Shown here piece after piece: positions 1-6,006 of a stretch of 6,006 nucleotides of DNA. The notes beneath the pieces were generated by a model, which saw only the letters and a list, made by a program, of their open reading frames with translations, was not told the origin of the DNA and made no database searches. The DNA comes from Bacteroidaceae bacterium (GTDB taxonomy: Bacteria > Bacteroidota > Bacteroidia > Bacteroidales > Bacteroidaceae), in contig JAILIJ010000063.1 in assembly GCA_024695315.1 (NCBI GenBank), positions 1 through 6,006 on the forward strand, written 5' to 3'. Within the stretch, counting starts at the first letter, position 1; the number at the start of each line of letters is the position of its first letter. Made by a program: the position numbers and the translations under genes.

Positions 1-741
1 CCTATTGGTAAGCACCACAACAGGCTTATTCCATCTCAATCCATCGTAAGGCTCAAGATATTCAGCCTCAAGATCAGAGAAATCGCTATGGCCGGTTCCC
101 GTCTTATGACTAACATATCCAATCAACGTTTTCTCGTCGATAAACCTTGCTGCCAATCTATGAGCATTTGTCAACTGTCCCCCACCATTACTTCTCAAAT
201 CCAAAATCATTCCACGACATATACCAAGGATGTTAATCATGTTAGACAAATTGCCGTCTCCAAAAGACGATTCGAAAGATGCACATCTCACATAGGCAAC
301 ATTATCGTCGAAAATAACATATTTTAGGCCAGAAGCATAATAATAGTCAAAGCCCAAGTAAAGGTTCGTGATACTATCATTATAATTAAGCGGATAATCC
401 TGATAATAGCTCCAGTTACGTCCCAAGTCGAACGAAGCTCCTATATTGACATGCCCATCCTTCAGTTCCGACAACATGTTACACATAACCTCAAAAAGCT
501 GAGTGTTACTCATTTTCTCATTCACCATCTGAGAGTAACGAGTATGCACCTCATCCCAATCAACACCTAATTCGTCCTCTTTATAGTCGAAAAAACAGTA
601 ATGCTCATCCATAAGTTTCCACAGGGCCTCAAAGTTACCTGTTTTGCTATTGTCGTACGTATCCTCATTTATACATGAAGACAAGAGAGTTGTAAACACA
701 ACCAATAACAAGGATAAGTGAGCTATGAATATTTTCTTCAT
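1..741 (-). CDS. S41 family peptidase, lipoprotein (3' end cut by window edge)
   Basis: Partial gene: 247 codons read from the ATG at 741 to the left edge with no stop. The N-terminus is a lipoprotein signal peptide: MKK, a hydrophobic run, and a lipobox L-S-S-C with the lipidated Cys at residue 23. An N-terminal helical region follows (residues about 35-95, with the ...DEHYCFFDYKE... and LKDGHVNI patterns usual in S41 proteins). The protease core then carries the family hallmark ILDLRSNGGG at residues 179-188. The last visible residues, VVVLTNR, are the strand that in this family leads straight to the catalytic serine, so the nucleophile lies just outside the window and activity cannot be judged. 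I see no clear PDZ domain between the two parts. By family it is a serine endopeptidase on the periplasmic face or cell surface; the substrate is unknown. It starts 37 bp after the DUF3316-like gene, with no promoter match in the gap, so the two are probably co-transcribed. Confidence 0.9.
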   Translation of the reverse strand, partial: MKKIFIAHLSLLLVVFTTLLSSCINEDTYDNSKTGNFEALWKLMDEHYCFFDYKEDELGVDWDEVHTRYSQMVNEKMSNTQLFEVMCNMLSELKDGHVNIGASFDLGRNWSYYQDYPLNYNDSITNLYLGFDYYYASGLKYVIFDDNVAYVRCASFESSFGDGNLSNMINILGICRGMILDLRSNGGGQLTNAHRLAARFIDEKTLIGYVSHKTGTGHSDFSDLEAEYLEPYDGLRWNKPVVVLTNR

Positions 742-778
742 AATTGCGTTCGTTGAAAAAAATGATATAAAGAACAAT

Positions 779-1606
779 TTATTTTCTTCCAAAGTATTTG
801 GTCCATCCTATCATGAAGTCATGCGAATATGAATGGTACTTCAAGCTATTAAACTTAGTCTGCATGAACTCCCCACAATAGCCTACCCTAATAATACTTT
901 TTTTCACAGGGATATCAACCGTCAACAGATGACGCCATGAAGGCATATTGCCAGGATAAGCAAATACTGCGTTGTGGTCATAATATCCAAGTTCGAATAT
1001 CTCATAGTACGACTGCCCATAAGCTGGTGAGAATGCACATCCCAAAAGCGGAACGCTCAACTGATACTGGATTCCAAATATCCTATTCCATAACTTCAGG
1101 TCATACATGGCTACAGCCTCAGCATCTACCATTATGTCCATCTTCAACTGTCCTGGATTATTACCATTACGAGTGTTATACACACCACCAATATAGCCTG
1201 AGGCAGCAGGTCCTACAAACAGACGCAAACCAGGAATATTAGTTTTCAGTTTACCAAAATCGTAAAGCCACGCATTACTATACCTTACTCCTCCGGCATA
1301 CTCATTAACATTGCCCGATCTATTTTCGACATAAGAAGCATTAGCATTCACAATCGTTTGGTAAGCCACATGTCCTCCCATAAGCCTTGTCATACGCATG
1401 GTCTCACGCACAACCCTAATCTCCGGTCCACTATAATTATAAGGAGAAAGATAAGAGTCGAGCACATTAGACGAACCAACACCTAAAATTGTGCTATGCA
1501 TGACTTCCTTATTAGAAGAGAAATGCTGTGCAGAAGCACAAAGGCTCAGCAATAGCGTAACCGCAATTGCCAAGCCTCTATTTGTTGTTTTATGTCTTCT
1601 ATTCAT
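779..1606 (-). CDS. DUF3316-like secreted / outer-membrane protein
   Basis: Complete 275-residue protein. It begins with a basic N-terminus (MNRRHKTTNR), a hydrophobic segment at residues 11-25, and a signal peptidase I site ASA|Q after residue 26. Cys23 is preceded by Leu, so it is not a good lipobox. The mature protein starts with a stretch containing LDSYLSPYNYSGPEIR (about residues 49-64), which I recognise as the pattern of DUF3316, a Bacteroidetes family of unknown function. The rest alternates aromatic and small residues (YAGGVRYSNAWLYDF, LRLFVGPAASGYIGG, FMIGWTKYFGRK), as in a small outer-membrane beta-barrel; that is inference. Upstream, a 104-bp gap separates it from parC. The gap holds only a weak 5-bp inverted repeat (1669-1682, TGATT-GTGT-AATCA, no T-run) and an imperfect -7-like GACCTTTG on the minus strand, so its own promoter is uncertain. 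The function is not known. The adjacent S41 lipoprotein suggests a shared envelope role. Confidence 0.82.
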   Translation of the reverse strand: MNRRHKTTNRGLAIAVTLLLSLCASAQHFSSNKEVMHSTILGVGSSNVLDSYLSPYNYSGPEIRVVRETMRMTRLMGGHVAYQTIVNANASYVENRSGNVNEYAGGVRYSNAWLYDFGKLKTNIPGLRLFVGPAASGYIGGVYNTRNGNNPGQLKMDIMVDAEAVAMYDLKLWNRIFGIQYQLSVPLLGCAFSPAYGQSYYEIFELGYYDHNAVFAYPGNMPSWRHLLTVDIPVKKSIIRVGYCGEFMQTKFNSLKYHSYSHDFMIGWTKYFGRK

Positions 1607-1710
1607 ACTAATAAATCATAACAGAAGATTATCGTATTATCTATTGAACAGAGAAAACCTCGAATAAATGATTGTGTAATCACCTCAAAGGTCTTCTCAT
1701 AACATTATCT

Positions 1711-4551
1711 TTAGAAGAGCTTTAATTGACCCGTGATCTCATCACGAATGTCACTATCGCTTTTTCCCTCGTCAGGATCCACGACAACTTTTGAAACCTC
1801 GCCATCTTCATCCTCGCCTTCAGTCTCCTTTGGTTCTGGCAAGCGCGTAGGTTCCAGCTCAGTCACACTTTCGAGTGGCAAAGTAGTAAGACGCTTACCC
1901 TTAGCCTTAAATCCTTTGACAGAAATAAACTGTTCTGCGTCAATCTCTTCATCTGGACGTTCAGTATTAGGATCGTTAAACTTCAATAGCAAACGTGGAT
2001 AAACAGTATCCGTGAGCAAGATGAGCTTTGTATCCGGATTCTCACTCAAATAGTTCTGTTTCTTACTTGAAGAATCCATCAGGAAACGCTTGATGTAAGG
2101 ATAGTTATTATTGTCAGCATCCCAAAGTACTGCAGTCCAAACCTTATCACTATCATACTTCTCTATCCTATCAATATTCTGTTCGTAGTGATTGTTAATG
2201 TCAAAGTTTGTAGTGTAGAATTCTCCATTATCAAGGATAACGAGTATCTGGTCTTCATTATGGAACTCTCCGAGATACATTCCATGCTCGTCATAGTTGA
2301 GTCGCTGCACATCCTTATCATACCACACCTTACGTCCTCCAAGTGTACTACCTCCATGAGCTTTGAGCTGAATACGGAAGATTTCGTTCTTCGTGAGCTG
2401 ATTACCACGGGAACTACGTCCCTTAATAGCTATTTCTGAGAAGTCCTTATCAAAAGTAAGCTTCTTAATCTTCTCATGTGGCTTCAATGTCACTTTGATG
2501 ATTTCAGCCTCACCATTTGCATTGGCAGAGAAATACGTAATACGACTCTTAGGTGTTCCCGAAGTAACATCATACTCACGGTCGCGTGTAGCAGTAGTAA
2601 CGTTGAAACGTTTGATGTAAGTTACACCCGAAGCGCCATCCTTATAGCATACATTATATATAGTACGAGCATCATTCTTCTTAAACACGGCAATATGAAT
2701 GATTTCGGCCTTACGCTTCTCTTTCTTACACTTCTCTGTTTCGCCAACAAACAATTTGTCTGTCACCTTAACCACTTTGTAAGTACCGTCTCTATAGAAG
2801 AGAATTATGTCGTCAATGTCTGAACAGTTACAAACATATTCATCTTTCTTAAGTCCAGTACCAATAAATCCATCAGCACGATTGATGTAGAGTTTCTGAT
2901 TAGCCTCAGCAACTGTAGCTGCCTGAATGGTATCGAAGTTTCGAATTTCTGTAAGACGTGGATGATCAGCTCCGTATTTCTGTTTGAGATAACGGAACCA
3001 GTTAGCTGTAACCTCAATAAGATTAGCGAGATCCTTGTTTATCTCATCAATCTCTGCTTTCATCTTAGCGATGAGCTCATCAGCCTTATCCTTGTTAAAC
3101 TTCAAGATACGTGCCATCTTGATTTCCATAAGACGAAGAATATCATCGCGTGTAACCTCACGTACGAAAGTCTCCTTATATGGCTCCAAGCGCTTATCCA
3201 CGTATGCAATAGCAGAATCCATGTCTGGTGCCTGCTCGAATTCCTTACCTTTATATATACGTTCTTCGATAAAGATTTTCTCGAGACTCGCAAAGTGAAG
3301 CTGTTCAAGAATCTCACCTCTACGGATTTCAAGTTCACGCTTTATGAGGAACTTAGTATAATCTACCGAACGCTTGAGCACATCACTCACCGTGAGGAAC
3401 TGAGGCATTTTCTCATCTACCACACAGCAGTTTGGTGAAATGCTTATCTCACAATCAGTAAACGCATAAAGGGCATCAATCTGTTTGTCGCTAGAAACAC
3501 CAGGCACGAGGTGAACAAGAATTTCAACCTCAGCGGCCGTGTTGTCCTCAATCTTGCGCGCCTTAATCTTACCTTTCTCAACAGCCTTAGTGATGGTGTC
3601 AATAAGTGATTCAGACGTTTTGCTAAAAGGTATTTCACGAATAACAAGAGTCTTATTGTCAAGTTTCTCAATCTTCGCACGTACCTTCACACTTCCACCT
3701 CGCTGTCCATCATTGTACTTAGACACATCAATGGATCCTCCCGTCAAGAAATCAGGGTAAAGTTGGAACGGCTTTTCATAGAGATAATCTACGGCTGCAT
3801 CACAAATCTCATTGAAGTTATGAGGCAATATCTTAGAACTAAGACCTACAGCAATACCTTCCACACCCTGAGCAAGCAAGAGTGGGAACTTAACAGGAAG
3901 TGCTATAGGCTCCTTATTACGTCCATCGTACGAAAGTTTCCATTCAGTAGTCTTAGGATTGAAAACCACGTCAAGAGCAAACTTACTAAGGCGAGCCTCA
4001 ATATAACGTCCAGCAGCCGCATCGTCACCGGTCAATATGTTACCCCAGTTACCCTGATGGTCAATAAGCAATTCCTTCTGTCCCATCTGCACAAGGGCAT
4101 CCTTAATACTAGCATCACCATGTGGATGGAACTGCATCGTGTGTCCCACAATATTTGCCACCTTGTTGTAACGTCCGTCATCCATTCTCTTCATAGAATG
4201 CAAAATACGTCGCTGCACAGGCTTCAAACCATCCATAATATGAGGCACAGCACGCTCCAGGATTACGTAACTTGCGTAGTCCAGAAACCAATTTTGATAC
4301 ATACCACTCAAATGATGGGTGATACTGTCCGTCATCTTTGTTGGATCATAGTCACTCTTTGGAGGCTGACCTGATGTAGAATACTCATCACCACCAAAAT
4401 CCTCTTCATCCTCTTCTGTACTTCTATTCTCTTCATCCTCTTCATTCTCTACATTCACCCCTGCATCATCTACCCCTTCAAGTTCATCCTCGCGTTCGTT
4501 TTCACCAACGCCTTCTTTTTCCAAATCCTTATCGTCTTTTTTATCGCTCAT
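1711..4551 (-). CDS. parC: DNA topoisomerase IV subunit A (ParC)
   Basis: Subunit A of the type IIA topoisomerase that, with ParE, passes one duplex through a double-strand break to decatenate daughter chromosomes. From the ATG at 4551 the product is 946 residues. Parts in order are: an acidic low-complexity extension (residues 1-60, about half Asp/Glu); the breakage-reunion domain (about 75-510) with VQRRIL (112-117), HPHGD (142-146) and GRYIEARLS, whose Tyr183 (codon 4003-4005) is the DNA-linking nucleophile; a charged helical stretch (485-514); a beta-pinwheel C-terminal domain with blade motif KGRSSRGNQLTK (710-721); an acidic tail (about 908-936); and terminal GQLKLF. There is no canonical GyrA-box (QRRGGKG), which with overall style favours ParC over GyrA. 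An in-frame TTG at 4576-4578 would add nine residues, but it sits inside a predicted -7 promoter element, so I chose the ATG. It is divergent from pta. parE is not in the window. Confidence 0.94.
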   Translation of the reverse strand: MSDKKDDKDLEKEGVGENEREDELEGVDDAGVNVENEEDEENRSTEEDEEDFGGDEYSTSGQPPKSDYDPTKMTDSITHHLSGMYQNWFLDYASYVILERAVPHIMDGLKPVQRRILHSMKRMDDGRYNKVANIVGHTMQFHPHGDASIKDALVQMGQKELLIDHQGNWGNILTGDDAAAGRYIEARLSKFALDVVFNPKTTEWKLSYDGRNKEPIALPVKFPLLLAQGVEGIAVGLSSKILPHNFNEICDAAVDYLYEKPFQLYPDFLTGGSIDVSKYNDGQRGGSVKVRAKIEKLDNKTLVIREIPFSKTSESLIDTITKAVEKGKIKARKIEDNTAAEVEILVHLVPGVSSDKQIDALYAFTDCEISISPNCCVVDEKMPQFLTVSDVLKRSVDYTKFLIKRELEIRRGEILEQLHFASLEKIFIEERIYKGKEFEQAPDMDSAIAYVDKRLEPYKETFVREVTRDDILRLMEIKMARILKFNKDKADELIAKMKAEIDEINKDLANLIEVTANWFRYLKQKYGADHPRLTEIRNFDTIQAATVAEANQKLYINRADGFIGTGLKKDEYVCNCSDIDDIILFYRDGTYKVVKVTDKLFVGETEKCKKEKRKAEIIHIAVFKKNDARTIYNVCYKDGASGVTYIKRFNVTTATRDREYDVTSGTPKSRITYFSANANGEAEIIKVTLKPHEKIKKLTFDKDFSEIAIKGRSSRGNQLTKNEIFRIQLKAHGGSTLGGRKVWYDKDVQRLNYDEHGMYLGEFHNEDQILVILDNGEFYTTNFDINNHYEQNIDRIEKYDSDKVWTAVLWDADNNNYPYIKRFLMDSSSKKQNYLSENPDTKLILLTDTVYPRLLLKFNDPNTERPDEEIDAEQFISVKGFKAKGKRLTTLPLESVTELEPTRLPEPKETEGEDEDGEVSKVVVDPDEGKSDSDIRDEITGQLKLF
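4402..4443 (-). repeat. In-frame 15-bp direct repeat in the parC acidic extension
   Basis: The 15-mer CTCTTCATCCTCTTC (plus-strand reading) occurs exactly at 4402-4416 and again at 4429-4443. The offset is 27 bp, that is nine codons. Both copies encode Glu-Glu-Asp-Glu-Glu in ParC. The surrounding sequence is also rich in TTC/CTC triplets. Recurrence in frame suggests the acidic extension grew by local duplication or slippage and may vary in length between strains without frame loss. Confidence 0.8.
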
Positions 4552-4575
4552 AGTAAGTGTAAAACCAATTTTGCG

Positions 4576-4583
4576 CAAAGTTA
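4576..4583 (-). promoter_or_regulatory. Predicted -7 promoter element of parC
   Basis: Read on the minus strand this is TAACTTTG, a full match to the Bacteroidetes primary-sigma -7 consensus TAnnTTTG. Transcription would begin around 4569-4570, leaving a leader of about 20 nt before the parC ATG at 4551. No TTTG is found at the expected -33 distance (about 4602-4606), so the promoter is only half supported. Confidence 0.5.
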
Positions 4584-4799
4584 CAAAAAATTATTTGCTT
4601 TCCGATAATTTTAATCAAGATAAACCCCAAGGCGTATGCAACAAAAAATAATATTCCAAGTGTTTTTCACAAAAAAAGTATCAAAGAACCACTACACATT
4701 AAAATAATTATGTGAATGTAAGATTAAGGTATCAAATTGCAAACTCGACTTTTCAATTAGCCCATTCAACGTATAATTGCACATTTATAATTCTATTTT

Positions 4800-4829
4800 T
4801 TTGTATTTCGAAATGAATTGTTAATTTTG
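4800..4829 (+). promoter_or_regulatory. Predicted Bacteroidetes-type promoter of pta
   Basis: A -33 element TTTG (4800-4803) and a -7 element TAATTTTG (4822-4829) both match the phylum consensus (TTTG and TAnnTTTG), separated by 18 bp. The expected start of transcription is about 4835-4840. It is the best promoter match upstream of pta and implies a leader of about 225-230 nt. The spacer contains a 10-bp palindrome described separately. Confidence 0.65.
4805..4814. promoter_or_regulatory. Palindrome ATTTCGAAAT inside the pta promoter spacer
   Basis: A perfect 10-bp palindrome placed between the -33 and -7 elements, where a bound protein would block or reshape RNA polymerase contact. Its 8-bp core TTTCGAAA recurs at 4879-4886, exactly 73 bp downstream, close to seven helical turns. 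This is a candidate operator pair; no regulator can be named from the sequence, and AT-rich DNA yields short palindromes by chance. Confidence 0.3.
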
Positions 4830-4839
4830 CAAAAGAAAT

Positions 4840-4860
4840 GTGCACTATTCAGGATAGCAC
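4840..4860 (+). promoter_or_regulatory. Hairpin at the predicted 5' end of the pta mRNA
   Basis: GTG pairs with CAC and CTAT with ATAG across a five-base loop (TCAGG), with a two-base bulge on the 5' side: seven pairs in all. It begins within a few bases of the predicted transcription start, the position where a stem can protect an mRNA from 5'-dependent decay. There is no T-run after it, so it is not a terminator. Confidence 0.4.
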
Positions 4861-4902
4861 ATAAAATAAAGATTTAAGTTTCGAAAGCTCAACTTTAACA
4901 AG

Positions 4903-4917
4903 TTTTGGCAGCCAAAA
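4903..4917. promoter_or_regulatory. 15-bp perfect inverted repeat in the pta leader
   Basis: TTTTGGC-A-GCCAAAA is perfectly self-complementary around a single central base. As RNA it would fold as a 6-bp stem with loop CAG; as DNA it has the dyad symmetry of an operator for a dimeric regulator. It lies about 65-70 bp downstream of the predicted start and about 150 bp before the pta ATG. The next bases are GGAATTATT rather than a T-run, so a terminator is unlikely. Confidence 0.45.
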
Positions 4918-5065
4918 GGAATTATTGCTGTGCAGGATATTAACATACAAATATTCATGTTCGCATTTATGTTTCCATGACTTCTTTTGAAATTATGAAC
5001 TCCACAAAACCAAACTTATCAAAAGTTGAATTGAAGATATTTAAGTAAAAACTATCATAAATATT

Positions 5066-6006
5066 ATGGCTTTAATTGAAAGTATTATTGCACGTGCGAA
5101 AGCAAACAAGCAGCGTATCGTGCTTCCAGAGTCACTCGAGGAGCGTACTCTCACTGCAGCCGACAAATCTCTCGCAGACGATATTGCCGACATCATTCTT
5201 ATTGGTAATCCACAGGAAATATTTGCACTTGCCGACAAGCTCGGACTCAAGAACATCGGTAAGGCAACAATCATCGACCCTGCAACTTCAGAAAAGACTG
5301 AAGAGTATGCTCAGCTTCTCTTCCAACTCCGTCAGAAGAAGGGCATGACAATTGAGAAGGCTCGTGAGCTCTGTCTCACAAACCCACTCTACTTCGGTTG
5401 TCTTATCATTAAAAGTGGTGATGCAGACGGACAGATTTCTGGTGCCCTCTCAACAACAGGTGACACTCTTCGTCCAGCACTCCAGATCATCAAGTGTGCT
5501 CCAGGCATCTCTTGTGTATCAGGTGCCATGCTTCTTATCACACAGACTCCACAGTATGGTGAGGAAGGTGTCCTCGTAGTAGGTGACGTTGCTGTTACTC
5601 CAATGCCAGATGCTCAGCAGCTTGCACAGATTGCTGTATGTACAGCTCAGACAGCAAAGAGCGTAGCAGGTTTTGCAGATCCACGCGTTGCCATGCTCTC
5701 ATTCTCAACTAAGGGTTCTGCTAAGCATGAGGTTGTTGACAAGGTTGTTGAGGCTACTCGTCTTGCCAAGGAACTCGATCCAGCCCTCAAGGTTGACGGT
5801 GAGCTTCAGGCAGATGCAGCACTCGTACCAGCTGTAGGTCAGAAGAAGGCTCCAGGAAGTGAGATAGCAGGTAATGCAAACGTACTTGTATTCCCATGTC
5901 TTGAAGTAGGTAACATCGGTTACAAGCTTGTTCAGCGTCTTGGCAATGCTGATGCTATCGGCCCTATCCTTCAAGGTATCGCTCGTCCAGTCAACGACCT
6001 CTCTCG
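5066..6006 (+). CDS. pta: Phosphate acetyltransferase (Pta), 3' end cut by window edge
   Basis: Converts acetyl-CoA and phosphate to acetyl phosphate and CoA in the cytosol. Acetate kinase (AckA) normally uses the product to make ATP, the fermentative acetate route. The 313 complete codons visible cover nearly all of a short-form enzyme, usually about 330-340 residues with no N-terminal regulatory domain. Family motifs are IVLPES (18-23), SGALSTTGDTLRPALQ (125-140), SFSTKGSA (212-219), VDGELQADAA (243-252) and GPILQGIARPVNDLS at the edge. By family alignment Ser313 and the half-visible Arg314 match Ser309/Arg310 of the Methanosarcina thermophila active site; Arg136 and Arg89 probably match its substrate-binding arginines. 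The ATG at 5066 gives the expected MALIESIIARAK start. Leucine codons are almost all CTC/CTT and proline mostly CCA, unlike the S41 gene, which uses TTA and TTG freely; this suggests strong expression. ackA is expected next but is out of view. Confidence 0.95.
   Translation, partial: MALIESIIARAKANKQRIVLPESLEERTLTAADKSLADDIADIILIGNPQEIFALADKLGLKNIGKATIIDPATSEKTEEYAQLLFQLRQKKGMTIEKARELCLTNPLYFGCLIIKSGDADGQISGALSTTGDTLRPALQIIKCAPGISCVSGAMLLITQTPQYGEEGVLVVGDVAVTPMPDAQQLAQIAVCTAQTAKSVAGFADPRVAMLSFSTKGSAKHEVVDKVVEATRLAKELDPALKVDGELQADAALVPAVGQKKAPGSEIAGNANVLVFPCLEVGNIGYKLVQRLGNADAIGPILQGIARPVNDLS

Larger units (their letters stand above)
4552..5065. other. Divergent intergenic region between parC and pta
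   Basis: About 510 bp with no credible gene. It is strongly AT-rich, with many A and T runs. From the parC side it holds a -7-like element for parC (4576-4583, minus strand), then roughly 215 bp in which I see only AT-rich sequence, including two TATAAT hexamers (4772-4777 and 4786-4791) whose role in a Bacteroidetes host is doubtful. The pta promoter (4800-4829) follows, then a leader of about 230 nt containing inverted repeats. Plus-strand open frames here are at most 23 codons and match nothing I recognise. Confidence 0.8.
4835..5065 (+). promoter_or_regulatory. Long 5' leader of pta
   Basis: If the promoter at 4800-4829 is used, the pta mRNA has an untranslated leader of about 230 nt, much longer than the roughly 20 nt predicted for parC. 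It contains a hairpin at its very start (4840-4860), a TTTCGAAA palindrome (4879-4886), a strong inverted repeat (4903-4917) and a 17-codon open frame (4995-5048). I recognise no known riboswitch, and no T-run follows the hairpins, so intrinsic attenuation is not evident. The bases before the pta ATG are A/T-rich with no Shine-Dalgarno sequence, usual for this phylum. Confidence 0.45.

Noticed and set aside
88..327. 79-codon plus-strand open frame at the left edge
   Set aside because: Antisense to the S41 peptidase gene, whose frame carries a signal peptide and the DLRSNGGG hallmark.
1669..1682. TGATT-GTGT-AATCA inverted repeat after parC as a terminator
   Set aside because: Only five mostly A-T pairs and no T-run on either strand, so it is too weak for an intrinsic terminator.
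2962..3438. 158-codon plus-strand open frame with hydrophobic segments
   Set aside because: Antisense to parC; the apparent membrane-like composition is a by-product of Lys/Glu-rich codons read in reverse.
3763..4374. 203-codon plus-strand open frame opposite parC
   Set aside because: It lies entirely antisense to the highly conserved catalytic domain of parC; its translation shows no recognisable domain and is explained as a shadow of the real gene.
4552..4578. Nine-residue longer ParC start at the in-frame TTG
   Set aside because: The TTG overlaps a TAACTTTG -7 element on the minus strand, the added residues are unlike the acidic extension, and an ATG follows at 4551.
4636..4707. 23-codon plus-strand ORF in the intergenic region
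   Set aside because: Lys/Asn-rich product typical of random AT-rich DNA, with no promoter match upstream and no recognisable motif.
4772..4791. Two TATAAT hexamers as sigma-70-type -10 boxes
   Set aside because: The host appears to be a Bacteroidetes member, whose main sigma factor uses TAnnTTTG; such hexamers are common by chance in this AT-rich stretch.
4838..4864. Eight-codon ORF (MCTIQDST) at the predicted pta transcript start
   Set aside because: Too short and too close to the expected 5' end to be translated with confidence; its bases are better explained by the hairpin there.

Overview
The window looks like a chromosomal piece of a Bacteroidales genome, most like Prevotella or a close relative. 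This rests on four things: Bacteroidetes-type promoter elements (TTTG / TAnnTTTG) in the divergent intergenic region, starts without a clear Shine-Dalgarno sequence, a DUF3316-like outer-membrane protein and an S41 lipoprotein of the kind common in this phylum, and a topoisomerase subunit A of the Bacteroidetes ParC style. There are four protein-coding genes, two of them cut by the window edges. I see no RNA gene, mobile element or CRISPR array.

Layout. On the minus strand, read right to left, are parC (4551 to 1711, topoisomerase IV subunit A), a secreted DUF3316-like protein (1606 to 779) and an S41-family peptidase lipoprotein (741 to beyond base 1). The last two are 37 bp apart and probably co-transcribed. 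The 104 bp between parC and the DUF3316-like gene has no convincing terminator or promoter, so read-through from parC is possible. On the plus strand, pta (phosphate acetyltransferase) begins at 5066 and runs off the right edge, lacking only about its last 20-25 residues.

Between the two divergent units lies about 510 bp of AT-rich DNA (4552-5065). It holds a -7-like element just upstream of the parC ATG, a well-formed Bacteroidetes promoter for pta (4800-4829), and a pta leader of about 230 nt. The promoter and leader carry a 10-bp palindrome in the spacer, a hairpin at the predicted mRNA 5' end, and a 15-bp palindrome. This is the part of the window least explained by ordinary annotation.

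Functionally, ParC decatenates chromosomes at replication. Pta makes ATP-yielding acetyl phosphate from acetyl-CoA, usually with AckA, and its codon use suggests high expression. The two envelope proteins form a separate, poorly understood cell-surface pair. No clearly new multi-gene system is visible. The most interesting points are a sliding-clamp-motif-like C-terminus on ParC (QLKLF after an acidic tail), a repeat-bearing acidic N-terminal extension on ParC, and the structured pta leader.
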